64,000 nucleotides of DNA, taken from positions 124,001 to 188,000 of the forward strand of contig NZ_BMEB01000002.1 in NCBI RefSeq assembly GCF_014636275.1. The letters are read 5' to 3'. The translations under genes and the position numbers were made by a program. The stretch is from Cellulomonas carbonis (GTDB lineage Bacteria > Actinomycetota > Actinomycetes > Actinomycetales > Cellulomonadaceae). The notes below the pieces were generated by a model that was not told the origin of the DNA, did no database searches, and was given only the letters and a program-made list of their open reading frames with translations. Shown piece after piece: positions 1 through 6,700 of the stretch; position 1 is the first letter of the stretch, and each line of letters begins with the position of its first letter.

Positions 1-2
1 CG

Positions 3-1202
3 GTCCGCCGCTCGCTCGTGCTGCTCAAGGGCCTCACGTACGCACCGAGCGGCGGGATCGTGGCCGCGGCGACGACGTCGCTGCCCGAGGAGATCGGCGG
101 CGTGCGGAACTGGGACTACCGCTACACGTGGCTGCGCGACGCCACGTTCACGCTCCAGGCGCTGCTGGGCGCCGGGTTCGAGGGCGAGGCGCTCGCGTGG
201 CGCGAGTGGCTGCTCCGCGCGGTCGCGGGCGACCCCGCGCGACTGCAGATCATGTACGGGATCGACGGCGCACGACGCCTCCCCGAGTACGACCTGCCGT
301 GGCTGTCGGGCTTCGCGGGCTCGTCGCCCGTGCGGATCGGCAACGCCGCGGCCGACCAGCTCCAGCTCGACGTCTGGGGCGAGGTGCTCGACGCGCTGCA
401 CCTGGGCCGCAGCGCGGGCCTGGCCCCCGACGAGGCGTCGTGGGACGTGCAGCGCGCGCTCCTGGACCACCTCGAGGGCGCGTGGCGCGAGCCCGACAAC
501 AGCCTGTGGGAGGTCCGTGGTCCACGCCGGCACTTCGTGCACTCGAAGGTGCTGGCGTGGGTGGGGCTGGACCGGGCCGTCCAGGCCGTCGAGCGGTTCG
601 GGCTCGAGGGGCCGGTCGACCGGTGGCGTGCCGTGCGCGACGAGATCCACGCCGACGTGTGCACGCACGGGTGGGACGACGAGCGCCGTACGTTCACGCA
701 GTCGTACGGCTCCGCGGGCCTCGACGCCGCGACGCTGCTCATCCCCCAGGTCGGCTTCCTCGCGTGGGACGACCCGCGCGTCGCGGGCACGGTCGACGCG
801 GTCCGGCGCGAGCTCACGGTCGACGGGTTCGTGCTCCGGTACGACCCGCACGCCGAGGGCGTCGACGGGCTCCCCGGCGGCGAGGGCGCGTTCCTCGCGT
901 GCTCGTTCTGGCTCGTGGACGCGCTGCACGGCATCGGACGGCGTGCCGAGGCGCGCGACCTGTTCGAGCGCCTGCTCTCGCTCCGCAACGACGTCGGCAT
1001 GCTCGCCGAGGAGTACGACCCGGCGACGGGGCACCACCTCGGCAACACGCCGCAGGCGTTCAGCCTGGTCGGGCTCGTCAACAGCGCGCGGCACCTCGGC
1101 GGCAGCCACCCGGCCGACCTGACGCCGGGACGCCCGCGGGGCCGACGCGCACGCGGTGGGACGGCCGAGCGCGGCGCGCCGCCCGACGCGCCGCGCTCGT
1201 GA
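3..1202 (+). CDS. Glycoside hydrolase family 15 protein (glucoamylase/trehalase-like), 5' truncated by the window edge
   Basis: The reading frame is already open at base 3, and 399 residues of the C-terminal catalytic part are present. The visible start is typical of the interior of a GH15 protein: a LLKGLTYAPSGGIVAAATTS stretch followed by NWDYRYTWLRDA, the substrate-binding signature of bacterial GH15 enzymes. Near the C-terminus GGEGAFLACSFWLVDAL matches the conserved region that carries the general-base glutamate. GH15 enzymes of this bacterial type hydrolyse alpha-glucosidic bonds of maltodextrins or trehalose in the cytoplasm. Substrate cannot be decided here. The last 30 or so residues are Arg/Ala-rich and probably disordered. 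The gene ends four bases from the convergent ABC permease gene. The missing start, N-terminal domain and promoter lie outside the window. Confidence 0.9.
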   Translation, partial: VRRSLVLLKGLTYAPSGGIVAAATTSLPEEIGGVRNWDYRYTWLRDATFTLQALLGAGFEGEALAWREWLLRAVAGDPARLQIMYGIDGARRLPEYDLPWLSGFAGSSPVRIGNAAADQLQLDVWGEVLDALHLGRSAGLAPDEASWDVQRALLDHLEGAWREPDNSLWEVRGPRRHFVHSKVLAWVGLDRAVQAVERFGLEGPVDRWRAVRDEIHADVCTHGWDDERRTFTQSYGSAGLDAATLLIPQVGFLAWDDPRVAGTVDAVRRELTVDGFVLRYDPHAEGVDGLPGGEGAFLACSFWLVDALHGIGRRAEARDLFERLLSLRNDVGMLAEEYDPATGHHLGNTPQAFSLVGLVNSARHLGGSHPADLTPGRPRGRRARGGTAERGAPPDAPRS

Positions 1203-1206
1203 GACG

Positions 1207-2079
1207 TCAGCGGAAGCGGCGTCCCTCGTCGCGTCGGTAGACGACCGTGACGAGCACCGCGAAGACGACCGTCCAGGCGACCAGGACCGCGACCGCCTGG
1301 ACGCCGACGTCGCCGCCGGTCGCGACGGGCAGCACCACGTCGCGCGCGGCGCGGCTGGGGAGCCACGTCGACAGGGTGTCGAGCCACCCGGGGAATGCCT
1401 CGGGAGGCATGAAGAGCCCGCCCGCGAACGCGAGCGGGAACACGACGACCTGCGCGATCGCCGTCGCCGCCTTCGCGGACAGCGCGTACCCGATCGACAG
1501 GCCCAGCAGCAGGAACGGCACACCCGCGACCATGAGCGTCACGAGCGCGACCACGAGCCGCAGGACCGGGATCGACGCCTCGGTGAGGAACGCCGCGACG
1601 AGCAGGATCGGCAGGACGCCGAGGAACGCGAACACCGTGCCCGTCATGACCCGCCCGGCCATGCGCGGTGCGGGACCCGCAGGCAGCGTGCGGACGTAGG
1701 GGTCGAAGGGCAGGGCTCGGTCCTCCGCGACGCCGATCCCGTACGTGAAGATGCACGTCGACATCACGGCGAACACCGCGAGCTGCGCGCTCGACGCGGT
1801 CGCCGCGACGGGGTTCCCCGCCACGGCCTCCTGCGGCACGACGAAGAACAGCAGCGCCAGCGCGGGGAAGACGGTGGTCCCGACGACGGCGATCGGCACG
1901 CGGATCGTCTCGAGGAACCCGTAGCGGAAGTGCAGCAGTGCCAGGCGCAGCGTCGGGACCGTGGCGCGGCCCCGTGCGGGACCGCCGCGTCCCGTCGGGG
2001 CCGTGCCGGTGGTCGTGCCTGCGGTCGTGCCGGTGGTGCGGCCGGTGGTCGGGCCGGGGCCGCGGTCGATGGTGGTCAT
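1207..2079 (-). CDS. ABC-2 type transporter permease
   Basis: This 290-residue membrane protein is the permease partner of the ATPase encoded just upstream. Its ATG overlaps the ATPase stop codon by four bases (ATGA), which fixes the start and implies translational coupling. The first 40 residues are Thr/Gly/Arg-rich. After them come about six hydrophobic segments, beginning near a FRYGFLETIRVPIAVVGTTV stretch, with FAGGLFMPPEAFPGWLDTLS as the typical ABC-2 motif between the last helices. The family exports drugs, lipids or polysaccharides; the substrate cannot be read from sequence. It is the last gene of a four-gene minus-strand operon (membrane protein, regulator, ATPase, permease). Confidence 0.88.
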   Translation of the reverse strand: MTTIDRGPGPTTGRTTGTTAGTTTGTAPTGRGGPARGRATVPTLRLALLHFRYGFLETIRVPIAVVGTTVFPALALLFFVVPQEAVAGNPVAATASSAQLAVFAVMSTCIFTYGIGVAEDRALPFDPYVRTLPAGPAPRMAGRVMTGTVFAFLGVLPILLVAAFLTEASIPVLRLVVALVTLMVAGVPFLLLGLSIGYALSAKAATAIAQVVVFPLAFAGGLFMPPEAFPGWLDTLSTWLPSRAARDVVLPVATGGDVGVQAVAVLVAWTVVFAVLVTVVYRRDEGRRFR

Positions 2080-2984
2080 GCGGGCACCTCGCGTCGGGTC
2101 AGGGAGAGGAACGCCTCCTCGAGGGACGCGCTGCGCACCTCGAGGTCGTGGAACGGGACACCCGCGGTGACGACCTCGCGCACGAGCGCGTCGGCGTCGG
2201 GGGTCAGCAGCACGTGCCGCCCGCTCACGGGGTCGGTGTCGCGCCCGACGACGCCGTCGAGCCGGTCGAGGCGCTCCTCGGAGTCGGCCGGCACGGCGAG
2301 CGTCACGCGCCGCAGGTGGACGCGGCCGACGACGTCGCGCAGCGCGCCGTCGGCGAGCACGTGCCCGCGGTCGACGACGACGACGCGCTCCGCGAGCGCC
2401 TCGATCTCCTCGAGGTAGTGGCTCGTGACGACGACGGTCACGCCGCGGGCGTGGAACGACCGCAGTGCGTCCCACAGGACGTGCCGCGCGTCGACGTCCA
2501 GACCCGTCGTCGGCTCGTCGAGCAGCACCAGGCGGGGACGGCCGGCCATCGCGAGCGCCACCGCGAGGCGACGCTTCTGGCCGCCCGAGAGCCCGCCGGT
2601 CTGGCGCTGCGCGAGCTCGGTGAGGCCGAACGTCTCGAGCAGCTCACCCGTGGGCAGGGGGTCCGGGTAGTGGCCCGCGACGAACTCGGCGACCTCGCGG
2701 ACCCGCAGGGTCGGCGGGAGCCCGGTCTCCTGCGGCGTGGTGCCCAGGTGGATCCGCGACGACGCGTCGCGCGGGTCGCCGCCGAAGAGCCGGACGGTCC
2801 CGGAGTCCGCGCGGCGGACGCCGCTCACGAGGCTCAGGAGCGTCGTCTTGCCCGCGCCGTTCGGGCCGAGCAGCCCGACGAGCTCACCCTCCTGGACGGT
2901 GAGCGACACGTCGTCGAGCGCGACGGTCGCGTCGAAGCGTCGGGTGACGCGGTCGACCTCGACGGGTGGTGCGGTGCTGGTCAT
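2076..2984 (-). CDS. ABC transporter ATP-binding protein
   Basis: The 302-residue protein is a single nucleotide-binding domain of the drug/lipid exporter class. Walker A is GPNGAGKTT near residue 40, the ABC signature is LSGGQKRR near 134, and Walker B plus D-loop is LVLLDEPTTGLD. A switch histidine follows in VTSHYLEEIE. The C-terminal 80 residues form the extra domain common in ABC-2 exporters. It should energise the permease encoded immediately downstream, with which it overlaps by four bases. It also overlaps the 3' end of the regulator gene by four bases, so the three reading frames are stacked. Substrate is unknown. Confidence 0.92.
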   Translation of the reverse strand: MTSTAPPVEVDRVTRRFDATVALDDVSLTVQEGELVGLLGPNGAGKTTLLSLVSGVRRADSGTVRLFGGDPRDASSRIHLGTTPQETGLPPTLRVREVAEFVAGHYPDPLPTGELLETFGLTELAQRQTGGLSGGQKRRLAVALAMAGRPRLVLLDEPTTGLDVDARHVLWDALRSFHARGVTVVVTSHYLEEIEALAERVVVVDRGHVLADGALRDVVGRVHLRRVTLAVPADSEERLDRLDGVVGRDTDPVSGRHVLLTPDADALVREVVTAGVPFHDLEVRSASLEEAFLSLTRREVPA

Positions 2985-3355
2985 CTCGTCTCCTCGGTGG
3001 CGGCCTCGCGTGCGGCCGCGGCGTCCGCTACGCCCGACGGCGTGCCGGCTGGTGGGGTGAGCAGGGCCTGGAGCTGGGCGACGTAGTCCTCGAAGGCGCG
3101 GCGGCCGGCCCGGGTGACCTCGATGTGGGTCGACGGGACGCGGCCCTGGTGACCCTTGGTGACCGTGACGTAGCCGGCGTCCTCGAGGCGTCTCAGGTGC
3201 GTCGAGAGGTTGCCCGCGGTCGCGTCGAGCAGCTGCTGGAGCTTGGGGAACGTGATCCGGTCGCCCTCGCAGAGCGCGGTGAGGGTCGTCATGATCCGCA
3301 GCCGCGCCTGGCTGTGGATCACGGGGTCGAGCGGCTCGCTCGGGTCGGCCGCCAT
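2981..3355 (-). CDS. Winged-helix transcriptional regulator of the ABC operon
   Basis: A 124-residue protein with a compact winged-helix domain of the MarR/ArsR-like class (HTH_27 type). An IHSQARLRIMTTLTALCEGD helix pair is followed by a recognition segment ATAGNLSTHLRRLEDAGYVT and a wing containing TKGHQGRVPSTHIEVT. Such small regulators usually sit beside a DUF membrane protein or an ABC exporter and repress their own operon. The start ATG shares one base with the TGA of the upstream membrane protein gene (TGATG), so it is co-translated. A palindrome, TTTGC-GGT-GCAAA, at the operon promoter (4086-4098) is the natural candidate operator. That link is inference from position and symmetry. 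Confidence 0.85.
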   Translation of the reverse strand: MAADPSEPLDPVIHSQARLRIMTTLTALCEGDRITFPKLQQLLDATAGNLSTHLRRLEDAGYVTVTKGHQGRVPSTHIEVTRAGRRAFEDYVAQLQALLTPPAGTPSGVADAAAAREAATEETR

Positions 3356-4068
3356 CACGCGACCGGCCGGCGCGAGCGCTGCACCTGGTAGGCGAGCGCG
3401 GCAGCGAGCATGCCGCCGCCCCCCGCGACGGCCATGACGAGCAGCAGGTGCGGGTGGCCGACGACGGCGCCGACGGCGGTCACGCCGGTGATCCACGCCC
3501 CGAGCGCGAACTGCGTCCGGTCGCCCCAGATCGCACCGCCCGCCATGTAGAGCGCGCCGACGAGGAGCGTCGAGGCGACCGTCATGACGAGGTTCGTCGT
3601 CGCCGGCCCGACCTCCGCCCGGGCGAGGGCGAAGCCGAGCGCGAAGATCCCGAAGAACGCGAGCGACCAGGTCCAGCCGTACATCGCACCCTGCTGCGCG
3701 GACGTCCCGCGGATGCCCGTGCTCTGCCGGGCCAGGTGCACCGCGGTCACGACCATCGCCGTGACGAGCAGTGCGCCGAAGACGACGAACGCGGTGTCGA
3801 ACGGGAGGAGCGGGTCGGGCAGGAACGCGGTCCACTGCGCGCCGAAGCCGACGAGCCACGCGACGCCCCACACGCCGAAGAGGAGGCGTCCGTCGACGTC
3901 GGTCGCCTCGCGGACCCGCTCGCGCTGCGCCGCGATGAGCGCCGCGACGGCGGCGGGGTCCGGCGCGTCGTCGTCGGCCGGGGCGGCGGCGGGGACGGGT
4001 GCCGTCACGGGCGCCGGGACCGGGGCGGGTGCCGCGGCGGGGTGAGCCTGCGGCTCCGGGGTGACCAT
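3355..4068 (-). CDS. Integral membrane protein of the regulator/ABC operon, function unknown
   Basis: A 237-residue protein with a Pro/Ala-rich, low-complexity N-terminus of about 45 residues. An acidic patch and a short helix (AAVAALIAAQRERVREATDV) follow, then about six hydrophobic segments (for example FGVWGVAWLVGFGAQWTAFL and LFGALLVTAMVVTAVHLARQ). Proteins of this composition are commonly encoded next to HTH_27 regulators, but no function is established. Two consecutive ATG codons (4071 and 4068) are possible starts. The second is preferred because the GGGA Shine-Dalgarno is then about seven bases away. It is the first gene of the operon and overlaps the regulator gene by one base. Confidence 0.75.
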   Translation of the reverse strand: MVTPEPQAHPAAAPAPVPAPVTAPVPAAAPADDDAPDPAAVAALIAAQRERVREATDVDGRLLFGVWGVAWLVGFGAQWTAFLPDPLLPFDTAFVVFGALLVTAMVVTAVHLARQSTGIRGTSAQQGAMYGWTWSLAFFGIFALGFALARAEVGPATTNLVMTVASTLLVGALYMAGGAIWGDRTQFALGAWITGVTAVGAVVGHPHLLLVMAVAGGGGMLAAALAYQVQRSRRPVA

Positions 4069-4076
4069 CATCTGTT

Positions 4077-4110
4077 CCCAACTACTTTGCGGTGCAAACT
4101 TGTTGGCAAC
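4077..4110 (-). promoter_or_regulatory. Probable promoter and operator palindrome of the regulator/ABC operon
   Basis: The plus strand reads TTTGC (4086-4090), GGT, GCAAA (4094-4098), a perfect 5-bp inverted repeat with a 3-bp spacer. On the minus strand a TTGCCA hexamer (-35-like) precedes AGTAGT (weak -10-like) by 17 bases, with the palindrome between them. The ATG follows after about a dozen bases. A repressor bound here would block RNA polymerase. The promoter hexamers are weak matches; the palindrome is certain as sequence. Confidence 0.4.
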
Positions 4111-4169
4111 TATGTCGTGCTCCCCGCCGGCGGTCAACCCCTGTCCAGCGCGCGTCCAGACGCCTCGCC

Positions 4170-4175
4170 TAGCGT
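4170..4175 (+). promoter_or_regulatory. Candidate -10 box (TAGCGT) of the CPBP protease gene
   Basis: TAGCGT lies 29 bases before the ATG of the downstream gene, which has its own Shine-Dalgarno (GAGGAG). This would be a normal leadered transcript. No convincing -35 hexamer is seen. Confidence 0.3.
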
Positions 4176-4204
4176 TGGGGCACCCCGCCGACCGACGAGG
4201 AGCC

Positions 4205-5038
4205 ATGACGCCCGCGAACGACGCGCCGACCGCCGACCGACCCGGCCCCCCGGACGCCGCCGCGCCCCCGCCCGACGCGCGTGCGCAGCGCCGCCGCCTC
4301 GGCGCCGAGGTCTGGATCGTCCTCGGGCTGTCGCTCGGGCAGTCGGCGCTCTACGCGGCGGTGCGCCTCTATGCGCGGCTCACCGCGGAGGTCCCGCTCG
4401 CGCAGCAGTCGACGACGCTCAACCCGACACGCGCCGAGCGCCCCTACCTCGACCTCACCTACCAGCTGCTCGCGATCGGCTTCGCGCTCGTCCCCGTCGC
4501 CCTCGCGCTGTACCTGCTCTCGTCCGACGGACGGTCCGCGGTGCGCCGGATCGGCCTGGACGCCGCGCGGCCCGTGCGCGACGTCGTCGTCGGGCTCGGT
4601 CTCGCGGCGGCCGTCGGCCTGCCGGGACTGGGGTTCTACGCGCTCACGCGGGTCCTGGGGATCACCGTCGACATCCGGGCCGCCGGCCTCGAGCCGTACT
4701 GGTGGGCCGTGCCCGTGCTCGTGCTGTCCGCGCTGCAGAACGCGCTGCTCGAGGAGGTCGTCGCGGTCGGCTACCTCATGGAGCGCCTGCGGACGCTGCG
4801 CTGGTCCGTCCCCGCGATCCTCGTCGCGAGCTCGCTGCTGCGCGGCGCCTACCACCTGTACCAGGGCCCGGGGATGGCGCTCGGCAACGTCGCGATGGGC
4901 CTCCTGTTCTCCTGGTACTACCTGCGGCGACGGCGCGTCATGCCGCTCGTCGTCGCGCACACCGCGATCGACGTCGTCGCGTTCGTCGGGTACACGCTGC
5001 TGCCTCCCGAGTGGCTCGCGGCGCTCGGCGTCCGCTGA
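4205..5038 (+). CDS. CPBP family intramembrane glutamic endopeptidase
   Basis: A 277-residue membrane protein of the CPBP (CaaX protease and bacteriocin-processing, ABI) family. The three family motifs are visible. EEVV followed by a GYL segment in LLEEVVAVGYLMERL is motif 1, with the catalytic Glu pair. RGAYHLYQG is motif 2, with the conserved histidine. HTAIDVVAF is motif 3 (HxxxD). They lie within a series of roughly six to eight transmembrane segments after a Pro/Ala/Asp-rich N-terminus of about 35 residues. Family members cleave membrane-embedded substrates, but the substrate here is unknown. The ATG at 4205 is preceded by GAGGAG with a short spacer, which is why it was chosen over upstream in-frame codons. 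It is transcribed divergently from the ABC operon. Confidence 0.88.
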   Translation: MTPANDAPTADRPGPPDAAAPPPDARAQRRRLGAEVWIVLGLSLGQSALYAAVRLYARLTAEVPLAQQSTTLNPTRAERPYLDLTYQLLAIGFALVPVALALYLLSSDGRSAVRRIGLDAARPVRDVVVGLGLAAAVGLPGLGFYALTRVLGITVDIRAAGLEPYWWAVPVLVLSALQNALLEEVVAVGYLMERLRTLRWSVPAILVASSLLRGAYHLYQGPGMALGNVAMGLLFSWYYLRRRRVMPLVVAHTAIDVVAFVGYTLLPPEWLAALGVR

Positions 5039-5217
5039 CCGGAGCGCGCACCACCCGGTCGGAGCACAGGCACGGGTGGTGCGCCGCCGTCCCAGACGGG
5101 AGCATGGGCCCAGGCGCGCGCTCCCGCTCGCCCCGTGCCCGTCCCCCGCGGGCCGCGCACGACGTCGCCCCCCGACGTCGCGCACCGCCCCGGGACGGCG
5201 GGCGTCGAGGAGGCTCG

Positions 5218-6642
5218 ATGGCGAGGCTTCGTCCCGGGCAGGTCCGGCCGGACCTGCCTCTCGGACCTGCGCTGCTCGTGCTCGTGCTCGTCTCGGCGGG
5301 TACCGCGGTCCTCATGCGGTACCTGGCCGACCGCGGCCTCGTCCTCGGGAACCCCGTCGTCCTCACCGCGCTGGTGATCGTCGCCTCGGTCATCGGGTAC
5401 GACGTCGGCCGGTACCCCGTGGCCTCCCTCGACCGGGGCCGTCCCGCGGCGAGGGGCGTCCGCATCGGCCTGCGGCTCACCGTCGTGCTCGCCCTGTGCG
5501 CGGCCTTCGCGTGGTTCGCGGGCTGGAGCCTCGTGCTGCCCGGCATGGTCGCGCTCGCGAGCGTCGCCCACGTCGAGGCGGCCGGCAGCCGGATGTGGCG
5601 CCCCGCCGTCGCCGCCGGGGCGGCGCTGACCGTCGCGGGCCAGGTCGGCGTCCAGCTGGGGTGGCTCCCGTCGATCGTGGTGCCCGACCGCAGCCACGTC
5701 GCCGCGCTGTGGATCGCGCTGCCGACGGGCGTCGCGATCGCCTACGTCGGGCGCAGCGTCGCCCAGCGCGAGGAGCTCGCCCGCGCCCAGCTGTCCGCCG
5801 AGGCGCGGCTCAACGCGCTGCTCAACAGCTCCTCCGACGTCGTCGTCGTGGTCGACGCGAGCGGCGTGATGACGTACGTGAGCCCGCCTGCGACGGCGGC
5901 GTTCGGCACGCGGCCCGAGGCGCTCGTCGGCCGTCCCGTGACGAGCCTCGTCGACGCCGAGCACGGCGACGCCGTGCTCGCGCGGCTCCAGGAGGTCGTC
6001 CGTGCGGGCGGCGGCGCGCGCGAGGCCTTCGACGTGCTCATGGAGGTGCGGCGCGCGCGGCGCTGGCACGAGTGGACGGTGCTCAACATGCTCGACGACC
6101 CGCTCGTCGGCGGGCTCGTCGTCGACATGCGCGACATCAGCGACCGCCTCCACCACCAGCAGCAGCTCGCGCACGCCGCGGCGCACGACCCGCTCACGGG
6201 CCTGCCGAATCGCGCCGAGCTCATGCGCGTGCTCACCGACGAGCTCGCCGAGGCGGCACCCGGCGCCGGTGTCGCGGTGCTGTTCATGGACCTCGACCTC
6301 TTCAAGGAGGTCAACGACACCCACGGCCACGCGGCCGGCGACGAGCTGCTCGTCGCCGTCGCGGGACGGCTCCGCGCCGCGCTGCGCCCGCACGACCACG
6401 TCGCCCGCATGGGCGGCGACGAGTTCTGCGTCGTCCTCACCGAGGTGCGCGACGACAAGGAGGTCGAGACCGTCGTCGGGCGCCTCCGGCGCACCGTCCG
6501 CGAGCCCATCCACGTGGCGGGCGTCGACGTGACCGTCGGGGTGAGCATCGGCGCCGCGACGACGACCGACCCGACGACGCCGCCCACCGAGCTCTTCGCC
6601 GACGCCGACGCGGCGATGTACCGGGTCAAGCACCGGCGGTGA
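5218..6642 (+). CDS. Membrane-anchored PAS-GGDEF diguanylate cyclase
   Basis: The protein has 474 residues. The N-terminal 180 hold about six hydrophobic segments forming a membrane sensor region. A PAS domain follows, starting around LNALLNSSSDVVVVVDASGV, and then a GGDEF domain beginning at AHDPLTGLPNRAEL. The active-site motif is intact (RMGGDEF). An RxxD sequence (RPHD) five residues before it matches the product-inhibition I-site of diguanylate cyclases. The predicted reaction is 2 GTP to cyclic di-GMP. No EAL or HD-GYP domain is attached, so synthesis only is expected. The ATG at 5218 follows a GGAGG-like site (GAGGAGG). The signal sensed by the membrane and PAS parts is unknown. Confidence 0.92.
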   Translation: MARLRPGQVRPDLPLGPALLVLVLVSAGTAVLMRYLADRGLVLGNPVVLTALVIVASVIGYDVGRYPVASLDRGRPAARGVRIGLRLTVVLALCAAFAWFAGWSLVLPGMVALASVAHVEAAGSRMWRPAVAAGAALTVAGQVGVQLGWLPSIVVPDRSHVAALWIALPTGVAIAYVGRSVAQREELARAQLSAEARLNALLNSSSDVVVVVDASGVMTYVSPPATAAFGTRPEALVGRPVTSLVDAEHGDAVLARLQEVVRAGGGAREAFDVLMEVRRARRWHEWTVLNMLDDPLVGGLVVDMRDISDRLHHQQQLAHAAAHDPLTGLPNRAELMRVLTDELAEAAPGAGVAVLFMDLDLFKEVNDTHGHAAGDELLVAVAGRLRAALRPHDHVARMGGDEFCVVLTEVRDDKEVETVVGRLRRTVREPIHVAGVDVTVGVSIGAATTTDPTTPPTELFADADAAMYRVKHRR

Positions 6643-6687
6643 GGGTCGCGGCCCAGCCGCCTCCCCGGGCAGCGGGCACCCCCGCCC

Positions 6688-6700
6688 TAGACTCCGCAGC
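6688..6700 (+). promoter_or_regulatory. -10 box of a probably leaderless promoter
   Basis: TAGACT at 6688-6693 is followed after seven bases by the ATG at 6701, and no Shine-Dalgarno lies between. In actinobacteria this TAnnnT-N6/7-start arrangement places transcription initiation on the start codon. Confidence 0.6.
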
